From: Dyadobacter psychrophilus
Lineage (GTDB): Bacteria > Bacteroidota > Bacteroidia > Cytophagales > Spirosomataceae
NCBI RefSeq assembly: GCF_900167945.1
Contig: NZ_FUZA01000001.1
Location: forward strand, 186,001 to 250,000
Direction: 5' to 3'
Length of the DNA: 64,000 nucleotides
Shown here: one piece after another, positions 18,383-27,231 of the stretch
Position numbering within the stretch: position 1 is the first letter of the stretch
How the letters are laid out: each line of letters begins with the position of its first letter
The notes under the pieces: generated by a model
The model's database searches: none
Told to the model about the DNA's origin: nothing
The model's input: only the letters and a program-made list of their open reading frames with translations
Position numbers and translations under genes: made by a program

Positions 18383-18925
18383 TTAGCGATCCGCAACCCT
18401 CCTAACCGATCTCAAATCATTTTCGACATCCCTTTTTACAGACGCCCAATTGGTTTTGCCGTTGCGATAAATGTTCGTATATGCCCGATAAAGAACCAGT
18501 TGATCTGCGCTCACCTTGTCCAGCTGATCTGCCAAGACGCCTTTTTGTGAAGACTTGGCCGTTCTGTATTCGTTGATGAGCACATTATAGCGGCTTTCCA
18601 GGTTGTCCAGTTCATATAAAACCACCTCGCCAAGCTTATCCATTTCCTGATATTGAGAAATGAGCTGCTGATTGTAATCCGCGCTTCCGGGCGAACCGGC
18701 ATTCTGGGCATCATTACGTTGGGAATCATTCAACACACGGTCGTAATCCCGTTTGTACGTGCCACTATTTGAGCGGTAATCGCTGTCATAAGTCCTTTCG
18801 GAATCGTCTCGGCTGCTTGAAGATGTGCCGTGACGCTGATCATAACGCCTTTGTAATTGCTGCGAACACGACGAGCCGATCACCGCCAAAGCGGACATAC
18901 AACAGATCAGATAAATCTTTTTCAC
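18383..18925 (-). CDS. Lipoprotein of unknown function
   Basis: 180 residues from a GTG start. A lipobox (VIGSSC, Cys20) marks it as a lipoprotein. The segment after the Cys (about 25-85) is rich in Ser, Asp, Arg and Tyr and looks disordered. The C-terminal half is helical, with coiled-coil character (DKLGEVVLYELDNLESRY). No family is recognised. It follows the outer-membrane-like gene by 11 nt and is probably in the same operon. Confidence 0.65.
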   Translation of the reverse strand: MKKIYLICCMSALAVIGSSCSQQLQRRYDQRHGTSSSSRDDSERTYDSDYRSNSGTYKRDYDRVLNDSQRNDAQNAGSPGSADYNQQLISQYQEMDKLGEVVLYELDNLESRYNVLINEYRTAKSSQKGVLADQLDKVSADQLVLYRAYTNIYRNGKTNWASVKRDVENDLRSVRRVADR

Positions 18926-18936
18926 GGTTTTAGTTG

Positions 18937-19455
18937 TTAAAAGTTGTGTCTTAGCCCAATGCTCAGATTGGGATTGAAGTAAAAGAATTTTGGTATCAAT
19001 TCCAGATAGCCTCCGCCTTCGATGAAGAATGACGCGGGTTTCTGCGAGAAAAAGAATTCAAGCCCTGCTGTTGCCGACGGTCCCGTTGAAATGTTGGTTG
19101 TGTAAACAGATTTTACATTACGGTCTGGGTAATATCGTCTCGAATTTACCTGCACACCGGGACCCGCATACGCAATCATCCGCTCATTGAACAAAGGCGC
19201 ATACCAAAGATAAGTCCCATTGAACATAACTCCTACACCACCCAGGTCGTCGTTACTGACTTTGTAATTATCCTTGCTTTTAAATAAGCCGATGTATGTT
19301 CCAATGCTGATGTCCAGCGCATTGCGCTCACCGTATTTCCTGATACTGACTGCAATGGGCTCTCCAACTTCAAATCCAACGGCCCATTTTTGAGTTTGTG
19401 CAAAGGCAGGAATAATGCCAAATAAAAGAGAAATCAGAAGAATAAACTTTTTCAT
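18937..19455 (-). CDS. Putative outer-membrane beta-barrel protein
   Basis: 172 residues from the ATG at 19455 (a GTG six bases upstream is possible). A signal peptide (about 1-19, ending PAFAQ) precedes alternating beta-strand-like segments (QKWAVGFEVGEPIAVSIRKY ... TAGLEFFFSQKPASFFIEGG). The last residue is Phe after SIGLRHN, the usual C-terminal signal for barrel insertion by the BAM machinery. A TATTTTTG element on the minus strand (19490-19483) is a possible promoter. Specific function unknown. Confidence 0.7.
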   Translation of the reverse strand: MKKFILLISLLFGIIPAFAQTQKWAVGFEVGEPIAVSIRKYGERNALDISIGTYIGLFKSKDNYKVSNDDLGGVGVMFNGTYLWYAPLFNERMIAYAGPGVQVNSRRYYPDRNVKSVYTTNISTGPSATAGLEFFFSQKPASFFIEGGGYLELIPKFFYFNPNLSIGLRHNF

Positions 19456-19618
19456 AATCACTAATCAAAATTGTAAAGAGGGCAAAAATAATGCCATACC
19501 CGTGACCTTAACCTCCAATTCCACTTGCTCAAATTCCGAATCCCGTTTTGTTTCAGGATCAATTTATTTCTAATATTGGGTCCTAGTTGTTCCCGGCAGT
19601 CCATTAACCAACTCTCAA

Positions 19619-20122
19619 GTGGCCCAAGTAAAGCAGGATAAAATTCTCAATGCCAAAGATTTAATAGCGTATTTTCTTGTTGCGGGCACCGGGGCAGTAA
19701 TACAACTTGTATCAAGCAGTTTAATCCAGGATTGGTTTGATGTCACCTGGAGTGAATCAATTACCCTCTCTTATTTAGTTGGATTTGTTGTAGGTTTTAT
19801 CCTTACCAAATTGTTCGCATTCGACGCCCGCCGCAGCAATCAGACGCGCCGGGAGATGGTGAAGTTCTTGATCGTTGCGCTGATTTCCCTGGGTGTTACC
19901 AAAATATTCACATTAGGGTCATTCAAGCTGGCAACCGAAGTTTTGGGCATGGACATTTACATTGTGAAGCTTCCATTCGGAAAAAAACAGGTTAATCTCA
20001 CCGAAATGGGTTCCTACGTAACAGGAATGGGTTTTAGTTTTGTAAGTAATTATATTTTGCACAAAACATTCACATTCAAAAGCACCGGATTTTACAATCG
20101 CCTCAAAGTTCTGATCCGCTAA
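19619..20122 (+). CDS. GtrA family membrane protein
   Basis: 167 residues from a GTG start, with four predicted transmembrane segments (about 17-38, 48-68, 82-103 and 130-152). The opening FLVAGTGAVIQLVSSSL and the closing SFVSNYILHKTFTFK are typical of GtrA proteins, which are thought to flip lipid-linked sugars. It is alone here, with no glycosyltransferase alongside. Confidence 0.8.
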   Translation: MAQVKQDKILNAKDLIAYFLVAGTGAVIQLVSSSLIQDWFDVTWSESITLSYLVGFVVGFILTKLFAFDARRSNQTRREMVKFLIVALISLGVTKIFTLGSFKLATEVLGMDIYIVKLPFGKKQVNLTEMGSYVTGMGFSFVSNYILHKTFTFKSTGFYNRLKVLIR

Positions 20123-20127
20123 ATTCC

Positions 20128-21312
20128 TTACAATCTTTCAATAATTACCGCAGAAGCGCCGCCGCCTCCGTTACATATGGAAGCCAGACCGTAACGCCCG
20201 TTATTTTGTTCCAAAACGGATATCAACGTGGTGATAATACGTGAGCCCGAAGATCCCAGCGGATGGCCCAAGGAAACAGCTCCTCCAAAGACATTCACCT
20301 TATCTATGTCGAGGTCCAGCATCTTTATGTAAGCCAGCGCCACGACGGCAAATGCCTCATTCACTTCAAAATAGTCTATCTGAGAAAGTGACATGCCGGC
20401 CTTTGTCAAAACTTTTTGCGTCGCTAAAACTGGCGTTGTCGTAAACCATGCCGGTTCCTGTTCCGCATCTGCATAAGCCACTATTCTGGCGATGGGTTTA
20501 ATACCATTGTTTTTTACAAAATCACGTCCGGCGATAACCAGCGCCGAGGCACCGTCATTAATGGTGGAAGCATTAGCCGCAGTGACCGTTCCGTCTTTGG
20601 AAAAAGCTGGCTTTAAGAAAGGAATTTTCTCAAATTTTACTTTTTTAAACTCCTCATCCTCTGATACAATCGTCGACTCGCCCCCTTTTGGCGAAGGCAC
20701 TTCCACAGCCTTGATTTCCCTTTGAAAAAATCCATTTGCGGTTGATTCCGCGCTTTTTGTATAAGATCGGATGGCGAATGCGTCCTGCTCTTCTCTCGAA
20801 ATATCATATTTTTCAGCCGTCCTGTCGCCGCATAAGCCCATTCCGATCTGGTCATAAACGTCCACCAAACCGTCTTTCAGCAAACCGTCGATAATCTCGC
20901 CGTTGCCATAACCATATCCGTTTCTTGCTTTTGGTAAATAATAAGGCACTTGTGACATGCTTTCCATCCCGCCTGCCACAATCAGGTCTGCATCTCCGAG
21001 CTGAATAGATTGCGCTCCAAAAACCACAGCCTTCATCCCCGAAGCGCATACTTTGTTGATGGTTGTACAAATTACGCCGGAAGGCAGACCTGCGTAAAGC
21101 GCTGCCTGACGCGCAGGAGCTTGTCCGAGATTCGCGGAAATAACATTCCCCATAATCACTTCCTGGACCTGCTCGGAAGCAACGCCCGCCTTTTCAATTG
21201 CACCCTGAATGGCCGTTGCACCCAGTTTTGCGGCATGAACTGATGACAAACTTCCGCCAAAACTTCCTATGGGCGTCCTTGCTGCGGACAAAATAAAAAC
21301 TTCTTCTTTCAT
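20128..21312 (-). CDS. Acetyl-CoA C-acetyltransferase (thiolase)
   Basis: 394 residues from the ATG at 21312 (MKEEVFILSAARTPIGSF); the frame extension to 21342 is not conserved. Thiolase residues are intact: INKVCASGMKAV (acyl-carrying Cys), NEAFAVVALA, GGAVSLGHPLG (His) and CNGGGGASAVI (second Cys). It condenses or cleaves acetoacetyl-CoA and similar substrates in the cytoplasm. It lies downstream of the MHS transporter and the small membrane-protein gene with a 107-nt gap and a TATTTTTG motif in between, so it may have its own promoter. Confidence 0.93.
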   Translation of the reverse strand: MKEEVFILSAARTPIGSFGGSLSSVHAAKLGATAIQGAIEKAGVASEQVQEVIMGNVISANLGQAPARQAALYAGLPSGVICTTINKVCASGMKAVVFGAQSIQLGDADLIVAGGMESMSQVPYYLPKARNGYGYGNGEIIDGLLKDGLVDVYDQIGMGLCGDRTAEKYDISREEQDAFAIRSYTKSAESTANGFFQREIKAVEVPSPKGGESTIVSEDEEFKKVKFEKIPFLKPAFSKDGTVTAANASTINDGASALVIAGRDFVKNNGIKPIARIVAYADAEQEPAWFTTTPVLATQKVLTKAGMSLSQIDYFEVNEAFAVVALAYIKMLDLDIDKVNVFGGAVSLGHPLGSSGSRIITTLISVLEQNNGRYGLASICNGGGGASAVIIERL

Positions 21313-21419
21313 GGTTACCGGCTCGTCTGATGAGATCGTCAAAAATAGAAACTATCCTGACAAATCTATGTTAACAAGCGCCAAATCCACAAAAGAAGAA
21401 GTTTGTCTGATTGTTCGGC

Positions 21420-21671
21420 CTACAAATCAGCGGAAGTTCGCGGCAATTTATCGTACTCGCCTTTCCAGCCATAATAGCCAAAAATCACCAGTCCGGCGCA
21501 GATCGGAATGAAAATCAGAATAATGATCGACCATTGTAAAGTTGTATTAGTCCTGGCAATTCCTTCCGCGGCCAGCCCGATTTTCTCACTGGCTTGCATG
21601 AACAAAAATATAATGATAACTGGCCCCAGCAACATCCAAAGAATTCCAAGAAATTTCTTTAAAGCATTCAT
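21420..21671 (-). CDS. Small membrane protein following an MHS transporter
   Basis: 83 residues from the ATG at 21671 (a TTG at 21701 is less likely). Two predicted transmembrane segments (about 8-28 and 45-68) are separated by a polar stretch (ASEKIGLAAEGIARTN). It starts 39 nt after the MHS transporter stop on the same strand. Similar small proteins accompany transporters in other Bacteroidota, so an accessory role is plausible but unproven. Confidence 0.65.
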   Translation of the reverse strand: MNALKKFLGILWMLLGPVIIIFLFMQASEKIGLAAEGIARTNTTLQWSIIILIFIPICAGLVIFGYYGWKGEYDKLPRTSADL

Positions 21672-21710
21672 AATGATCTGTTTTGAAATATTTTTTAACA
21701 ATAATAAGCG

Positions 21711-23243
21711 TTAGTCCGCCACATTTTCATCCCCTTTATTATCAATGTAAACCGCACCGATCACAAACGAAAGCGCCGCGATCCCGATCGGATACCATAG
21801 GCCTGATAATGGTGTTGAACCGCTGAAAGAAGCGACTAATGTTGCGATAAATGGCACTAAGCCTCCAAAAACGCCATTTCCGATGTGATATGGAAGCGAC
21901 ATGGATGTGTAGCGGATCTTGGTAGGAAATAATTCAACCAAAAATGCAGCAATAGGGCCATAAACCATGGTTACCAGCAAAACCTGAAAGAAAACCAGAG
22001 CAATAATGATGATATAGGTCGGGCCAGAAAGTGTAACATCCTTAATCACCGTTTGCTCCTCAGGGAATGTAGCCGGCGCATCGGGAATGGTCACAATCTT
22101 CGCTTCCTTAAATGTCATTCCGTTATTCAGCGTTTTTAATGTTGTGGTCGTGACCAGCGAATCCTTTGTATCCTTCACCAGAGTCCTTTCTACAACCGGA
22201 GCCGAAGCACTTTTGAGCTCCGTTTTCTGAAACTCTTTCACATTGGTTGCATCAATAAAATATTGATAAATAGGGCGATAACAAATTACGCCGAGCAACA
22301 TACCCATGAGCATGATCCATTTCCTTCCCACCTTATCACTCCATGAACCAAACACAACAAAAAATGGCGTCGCGAATAAGATCGCCCAAAGCAGTATATA
22401 TCGCGATTCGTTAAAGTCGAGCTTACAGGTATTTTCCAAAAATGATTGCGCATAAAACTGCCCGGTATACCAGATCACGCCTTGCCCCATAGTGGCCCCG
22501 AACAACGCCAGCAGCACCATTTTAAAATTGGCCTTCTTTTGAAAGCTTTCTTTCAATGGATTTGTGGAAACTTTGCCTTCGGCTTTCAGCTTCGTAAAAA
22601 CCGGCGATTCGTGCATTTTCATCCGGATATAAATGGAAACGCCCACCAGCAATATCGAAACCAGGAATGGAATCCGCCAGCCCCAGTCGGCAAACGCTTC
22701 CGCGCCTAACATGTTCTTGGTAAGCACAATAACACCCAGGGAAAGGAACAACCCCAATGTCGCCGTGGTTTGGATCCAGCTTGTAAAAAAGCCTCTTTTC
22801 CCGACCGGCGCGTGCTCCGCTACATAAGTGGCCGCACCACCATATTCGCCCCCTAATGCGAGCCCCTGAACCAATCTCAGTATCAAAACCAAAATCGGCG
22901 CCGCATAACCAATGCTCGAATAAGAAGGAATTAATCCAATAAGGAAAGTCGAGCCGCCCATCAAAACGAGGGTTAGCAGAAATGTATATTTTCTGCCAAT
23001 CAAATCTCCTAACCGGCCAAAAACCAATGCGCCGAATGGTCGCACGATGAAGCCGGCAGCGAAAATGGCGAGGGTGTTGATTAATGCTGACGCTCCCGCG
23101 TCGCTGGGGAAAAGTTGTTGCCCGATGATAACGGCCAGACTGCCAAAAATGTAGAAATCATACCATTCGATTAAAGTACCAAGAGAAGAAGCAGCGATTA
23201 CCTGGGTAATGCTTTGGGAAACATTTTTGTCTGTGGACTGCAT
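21711..23243 (-). CDS. MHS-family MFS transporter with an enlarged loop
   Basis: 510 residues, twelve predicted transmembrane segments. The N-terminus (SLGTLIEWYDFYIFGSLA) and ALGGEYGGAATYVAEHAP identify the metabolite:H+ symporter branch (ProP/KgtP-like). An extra segment of about 70 polar residues (roughly 335-405), rich in Thr, Lys and Val, lies after the ninth helix and should face outside the membrane. Substrates in this family are dicarboxylates, keto acids, betaine or proline; the sequence does not decide between them. A small membrane-protein gene follows. Confidence 0.88.
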   Translation of the reverse strand: MQSTDKNVSQSITQVIAASSLGTLIEWYDFYIFGSLAVIIGQQLFPSDAGASALINTLAIFAAGFIVRPFGALVFGRLGDLIGRKYTFLLTLVLMGGSTFLIGLIPSYSSIGYAAPILVLILRLVQGLALGGEYGGAATYVAEHAPVGKRGFFTSWIQTTATLGLFLSLGVIVLTKNMLGAEAFADWGWRIPFLVSILLVGVSIYIRMKMHESPVFTKLKAEGKVSTNPLKESFQKKANFKMVLLALFGATMGQGVIWYTGQFYAQSFLENTCKLDFNESRYILLWAILFATPFFVVFGSWSDKVGRKWIMLMGMLLGVICYRPIYQYFIDATNVKEFQKTELKSASAPVVERTLVKDTKDSLVTTTTLKTLNNGMTFKEAKIVTIPDAPATFPEEQTVIKDVTLSGPTYIIIIALVFFQVLLVTMVYGPIAAFLVELFPTKIRYTSMSLPYHIGNGVFGGLVPFIATLVASFSGSTPLSGLWYPIGIAALSFVIGAVYIDNKGDENVAD

Positions 23244-23329
23244 GGGTTAGGTAAAGGTGTGGATAAGAATAATCTTCCTTATTAAGCTGGAAAAGCGGCA
23301 ATAGGGATATCATTACTCATTATATCAAT

Positions 23330-23357
23330 AAAAAAGCCCCTGGACGAATCCAGGAGC
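23330..23357 (-). terminator. Intrinsic terminator with TTCG loop
   Basis: Read leftwards, a 9-bp stem (GCTCCTGGA with TCCAGGGGC, one G-U pair) closes a TTCG tetraloop and is followed by TTTTT. It ends the acidic-protein transcript, 34 nt after its stop. Confidence 0.8.
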
Positions 23358-23390
23358 TAGCTAATATATTTCCAATTTGCTGGACTGATA

Positions 23391-23690
23391 TTACAAAATA
23401 TCGTCGTCCTCATCGTCATCTTCACGGTCGATAATCTCGTCGCCGTCAATGATAACAGGCTCTTCATCGTCTAGCAGGCTGTCGTCATCGTCATCCAGGA
23501 CGTCCTGAGGCAGCACATCATCTGCATCGTCATCTCCGTCCAGATCGTCATCGTCACCGCCAACCAGGTCCGGATCATCGGCTACTGAGCGTGTTTTTTG
23601 CGTGTTCGTCGGGAAATCCGGAACCACGGGTGCTTCCAGAATTGGTTTGCTTGTATCAGCTATTGCGGGTTCTCCTCGTTCGCGTATCAT
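23391..23690 (-). CDS. Very acidic small protein
   Basis: 99 residues. About the last 65 are dominated by Asp and Glu in short runs (for example GGDDDDLDGDDDADDV and DREDDDEDDDIL) with almost no basic residues. No signal peptide, no recognised domain; probably disordered. It is single-gene, with its own intrinsic terminator. Possible roles such as ion binding or nucleic-acid mimicry are speculation. The regular Asp codons (GAT/GAC) make a low-complexity DNA stretch, yet the frame is open throughout. Confidence 0.65.
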   Translation of the reverse strand: MIRERGEPAIADTSKPILEAPVVPDFPTNTQKTRSVADDPDLVGGDDDDLDGDDDADDVLPQDVLDDDDDSLLDDEEPVIIDGDEIIDREDDDEDDDIL

Positions 23691-23892
23691 AATTTTAAAA
23701 GTTAAATGGTTTCCAGTTGATTTGTTAAGAGCTTCTCTTTAAATAATCATTCCAAAGGAAGTCAGGAAAGGGAAAAGCTGGCGCGCTTGGAGCCTTGGGA
23801 AGAAATAATCATTTGGTAATATCTAAAAACCTAATGAAATTGCCGAAGCCAGCCTCCCGGCCGGAACTGTTCCCATCCTAAACCTTAAAATA

Positions 23893-24657
23893 ATGTTGAA
23901 AAAATTCGTCCTCCTTTCACTATGGGCGGGAATTTTGACGGGCGCCGTAGCGTCGAGCCTCGCTGCATCAGGCGGTGTTACCCGCGCCGCAGTCCCGGAC
24001 TCATCCATGGTCATCAGGAAAACCACTGATTTCAAGATAGACGGAGAAGGAAGTGCCGCTAACTGGGCCACCGCCAAAGCATTTGACATTACCGTTCAAA
24101 AAGGCCCCAACCAGCCTGCGCCTGGAAAACAATTTCCCACGAAAGTGAAAATTCTCTACTCTGACAAGGGTTTATATTTCCTTTTTGATTGCACAGATAC
24201 AAAACTGACAGCAACCATTATGGAGGATTTTGGCTTGCTGTTCAAAGAAGACGTGGTTGAAGTTTTTCTCTGGCCCGACACTTCGGTGCCTATCTATCTG
24301 GAATACGAACTCTCGCCACTGGATTACGAGCTGCCGATCATAATTCCAAACATCAAAGGAAAAACCGAGGGTTGGAAGGCCTGGCATTACAACGATCGAA
24401 ACCGCGTGCACCACGCTACGAGCGCGCAAGGCGGGCAAAAGAAAAGCATGGCGTCGGTGGAGGGCTGGAAAGCAGAATTTTTTATTCCCTACACATTAAT
24501 GAGCCCCATGGTCACGGGCGCACCAAAGTCCGGAACCAAATGGCGGGGCAATTTCTACCGCATTGATTACGACGCAGATACAGCTTACTACTCCTGGCAA
24601 AAAACAGGCGGAAGCTTCCACGAATTCAATAAATTCGGCACATTGATTTTTGAATAG
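23893..24657 (+). CDS. Secreted CBM9-like carbohydrate-binding protein
   Basis: 254 residues with a signal peptide (about 1-26). The remainder matches the carbohydrate-binding family 9-like fold: an early strand FKIDGEGSAANWATAKAFD, the middle FKEDVVEVFLWPD, and late WKAEFFIPYTLM and TKWRGNFYRIDYD segments. It may bind a sugar or a polyol in the periplasm or at the surface. It is the first gene of a rightward cluster of exported sugar-modifying enzymes and lies 20 nt before the lactonase. Confidence 0.75.
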   Translation: MLKKFVLLSLWAGILTGAVASSLAASGGVTRAAVPDSSMVIRKTTDFKIDGEGSAANWATAKAFDITVQKGPNQPAPGKQFPTKVKILYSDKGLYFLFDCTDTKLTATIMEDFGLLFKEDVVEVFLWPDTSVPIYLEYELSPLDYELPIIIPNIKGKTEGWKAWHYNDRNRVHHATSAQGGQKKSMASVEGWKAEFFIPYTLMSPMVTGAPKSGTKWRGNFYRIDYDADTAYYSWQKTGGSFHEFNKFGTLIFE

Positions 24658-24677
24658 AACCACAAATTTCCTAACCC

Positions 24678-25778
24678 ATGCGCAATACCTTTTTAACATT
24701 CATTTGCTTAATCTCCGCGATCATGACATTTGCACAAAAATCCGGAAAAGAGATCCTTTACGTAGGCACTTACACCCAGAAGGGCGAAGGCATTTATGTA
24801 TACGAGTTTGACAGGAGTAACCTCTCCTACAAAGAATTACAGGTTTTGGTAAATAAAAACAGCCCTTCCTTTCTGGAATTCCACCCCAACAAAAAATTCA
24901 TGTATTCCGCCAACGAAGGCAACAGCACCGTGTCTTCCTATGCCATCGACGCCACCGGGAAACTAACGACATTGAATTCGAAATCATCGCTCGGAAAAGG
25001 CCCTTGCCATGTAAGCGTGGATCCAAAAGGCCGGTTTCTGTATGTATCCAATTATGGAAGCGGACAGTTGGGCGTTTATCTGCTCAATGGAGACGGGACC
25101 ATCGGCGCGGCGGCAGATAGCATTCAGGATAAAGGCGCAGCGTCGCAAAAACCGCATATGCATTCGGTAATCCCCTCAGCAGACGGCAAATACATTTATG
25201 CTTCCGACCTGGGAATTGATAAAATAATGATTTACTTAGTTGACCCCAAAACCGGAAAGCTTACGCCGGGCGCTGTGCCATACGTTGAAGTAAAAGCAGG
25301 TGACGGCCCCCGCCACTTCGCTATTCACCCTAACGGAAATTTTGCTTATTCCGCCGGTGAGCTGGGTTCTGTTGTTAATTCTTTCAAAATCGTTAAAAAT
25401 TCCGGCGCGCTGGTTCCAATGGAGCGTGTTACCATGCTGCCGGCTGATTTTACAGGTAAAAATTCCGCGGCAGATATTCACTTCTCGCCCGACGGCAAAT
25501 TTCTATACGCTTCCAACCGCGGCCACGAAAGTCTGGCCATTTATGCTGTCGACGCGCAGACAGGCAAGTTGACGGTTGCCGGACACGCAGAGACCCACGG
25601 AAAACATCCCCGCAATTTTCTGATAGACCAGAAAGGAGATTTCGCCATCGTGACCAACCGTGACAATGACAATGTTGTGTTTTTCAAAAGAAATCCGCAG
25701 AACGGGCAGCTCACTTACACCAGCAAGGAAATCAGCGTGCCTACGCCTGTGTGTGTGAAGCAATTTTTTATTGACTAG
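24678..25778 (+). CDS. Secreted lactonase, YbhE-type beta-propeller
   Basis: 366 residues, signal peptide about 1-19 (ending MTFAQ). Seven-bladed propeller of the 6-phosphogluconolactonase/YkgB type: LYVGTYTQKGEGIYVYEFD, GKGPCHVSVDPKGRFLYVSN, GDGPRHFAIHPNGNFAY and HGKHPRNFLIDQKGDFAIVTN, including the conserved His and Arg of the putative active site. Family members open sugar lactones. Export makes a phosphorylated substrate unlikely. In this cluster it could hydrolyse the lactone made by the neighbouring sugar dehydrogenases. Confidence 0.85.
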   Translation: MRNTFLTFICLISAIMTFAQKSGKEILYVGTYTQKGEGIYVYEFDRSNLSYKELQVLVNKNSPSFLEFHPNKKFMYSANEGNSTVSSYAIDATGKLTTLNSKSSLGKGPCHVSVDPKGRFLYVSNYGSGQLGVYLLNGDGTIGAAADSIQDKGAASQKPHMHSVIPSADGKYIYASDLGIDKIMIYLVDPKTGKLTPGAVPYVEVKAGDGPRHFAIHPNGNFAYSAGELGSVVNSFKIVKNSGALVPMERVTMLPADFTGKNSAADIHFSPDGKFLYASNRGHESLAIYAVDAQTGKLTVAGHAETHGKHPRNFLIDQKGDFAIVTNRDNDNVVFFKRNPQNGQLTYTSKEISVPTPVCVKQFFID

Positions 25779-25798
25779 ACATTTGATCAGAATAATAA

Positions 25799-25935
25799 GG
25801 CGTTAAAATTCATAATCACCAAAGTTTATTTTCTGGATTTGATTTATCAAAAAAAATAATCTTACAAAAAAGAGTATCAGCATGCATTTCCTGCATCATT
25901 AAAATGTTGATCCTGTCAATATAGATTTTAACGCC
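25799..25935 (+). repeat. Long-range inverted repeat before the PLP-enzyme gene
   Basis: GGCGTTAAAAT (25799-25809) and ATTTTAACGCC (25925-25935) are exact reverse complements 115 nt apart; the match extends outwards with one bulge (ATAAGG/CCTTAT). The enclosed 115 nt are A/T-rich with a small ATGCA...TGCAT palindrome. It lies in the 190-nt gap between the lactonase and PLP-enzyme genes. It could be an mRNA leader stem or a small mobile-like element; nothing decides. Confidence 0.55.
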
Positions 25936-25967
25936 CTTATCACCTTTTTCAAGTCCTTTCCAATATC

Positions 25968-27188
25968 ATGATAAACCGTAGAGATTTAATCAAGCACCTG
26001 TCCGCTGTGCCGTTGTTAGGCGGATTTTTGGGACAAGGCAGTGCAGAAGCTGCAACTTTCGCCGCCAAGCTCCCTGCAAGAAATCTGGCTAAGGAGCTGG
26101 GCATAAGAACATTCATTAATGCCGCGGGTACCTACACGGCTATGACTGGATCGCTGATGCAGGATGAAGTTGTTGAAACAATCCAGGGTGCAGCCCAAAA
26201 TTTCATGATGCTGGACGAGGTTCAGACCAAGGTTGGGGAAAAGATAGCCGCATTAACACACGCCGAATCCGCAGTGGTGACTGCTGGCTGTTTCTCCGCA
26301 TTAACATTAGGACTGGCCGGTGTATTAACCGGAATGGATCCCAAAAAAGTAGAAGCATTGCCGCACCTGGAAGGAACCGGCATGAAATCCGAAGTGATCA
26401 TCCAGAAAGGCCATAACATTGGCTATTCTCATGCATTGACCAACACAGGTTGCACAATCATTCAGGTGGAGACAGTTGAGGAACTGGAAAAGGCCATTAA
26501 TGAGAAAACAGCATTGCTTTGGTTCCTGCATATCCAATCCGACAAAGGCCAGATCAAGCACGAACAATGGGTGGAGATTGCCAAGAAACACGGCATCGCA
26601 ACCATGATAGACATGGCTGCGGACGTTCCGCCGGTTGAAAATCTCTGGCGATTCAATGATATGGGCTTTGACCTGGTATGCGTTTCGGGCGGAAAAGCAA
26701 TGCGCGGCCCCCAAAGTGCAGGGATCCTGATGGGTAAAAAACACCTGATAGATGCTGCCAGACTAAGCATGCCTCCACGCGGATCGACAATAGGACGCGG
26801 CATGAAAGTGAACAAGGAAGAGATCCTGGGCATGTATGTGGCGCTGGAAAAATTTGTCAAAATGGACCACAAGAAAGAGTGGAAAATGTGGGAAGACCGC
26901 GCTGCGACCATTGGTAATGCTGCAAAAAGTGTTGCCGGAGTGAATGTGGAAACATTTGCACCTGAACTCGGTAACCACACGCCCACCCTCAGAATCTCCT
27001 GGGATGCTGCAAAAGTAAGTCTGCCGGTAAAACTGTTGCAGGAAAACCTTCGCAAAGGCGATCCGTCCATCGAGATCATGCCTGGCGAAAACAATACATT
27101 GACCATCACAACCTGGTGCCTGAAACCCGGTGAAGAGAAAATAGTAGCAACCCGCCTCAAAGAAGAATTGTCGAAAGCGGTTGTTTAA
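25968..27188 (+). CDS. Tat-exported SelA/DgaE-like PLP-dependent enzyme
   Basis: 406 residues. The N-terminus (MINRRDLIKHLSAVPLLGG) has twin arginines R4-R5, a hydrophobic core and an AEAA cleavage region, the pattern of a Tat signal; Tat export suits a protein that folds around PLP in the cytoplasm. The body is fold-type I of the SelA-like family that includes D-glucosaminate-6-phosphate ammonia lyase (DgaE). VSGGKAMRGPQSAGIL supplies the PLP lysine, K243, and TMIDMAADVPP the aspartate that holds the PLP ring. Family members eliminate ammonia from amino sugar acids. It is followed 43 nt later by a deacetylase of the family that accompanies DgaE-like genes elsewhere. A periplasmic location is unusual for such an enzyme. 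Confidence 0.8.
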   Translation: MINRRDLIKHLSAVPLLGGFLGQGSAEAATFAAKLPARNLAKELGIRTFINAAGTYTAMTGSLMQDEVVETIQGAAQNFMMLDEVQTKVGEKIAALTHAESAVVTAGCFSALTLGLAGVLTGMDPKKVEALPHLEGTGMKSEVIIQKGHNIGYSHALTNTGCTIIQVETVEELEKAINEKTALLWFLHIQSDKGQIKHEQWVEIAKKHGIATMIDMAADVPPVENLWRFNDMGFDLVCVSGGKAMRGPQSAGILMGKKHLIDAARLSMPPRGSTIGRGMKVNKEEILGMYVALEKFVKMDHKKEWKMWEDRAATIGNAAKSVAGVNVETFAPELGNHTPTLRISWDAAKVSLPVKLLQENLRKGDPSIEIMPGENNTLTITTWCLKPGEEKIVATRLKEELSKAVV

Positions 27189-27231
27189 GATTTTGCATTA
27201 CCAGAATACCTATTCCTAAGCCCTATAAAAA

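Noticed and set aside
23391-23690. Treating the Asp-rich stretch as a non-coding repeat
   Set aside because: The frame is open over 99 codons, starts with ATG and ends shortly before an intrinsic terminator, so a gene is more likely.
23741-23813. Repeated AAATAATCATT at 23741 and near 23803
   Set aside because: An A/T-rich 11-mer occurring twice in an intergenic region is too weak to call a functional repeat.
26325-27160. Long leftward frames opposite the PLP enzyme
   Set aside because: Antisense shadows of a strongly supported gene; composition follows the coding strand.
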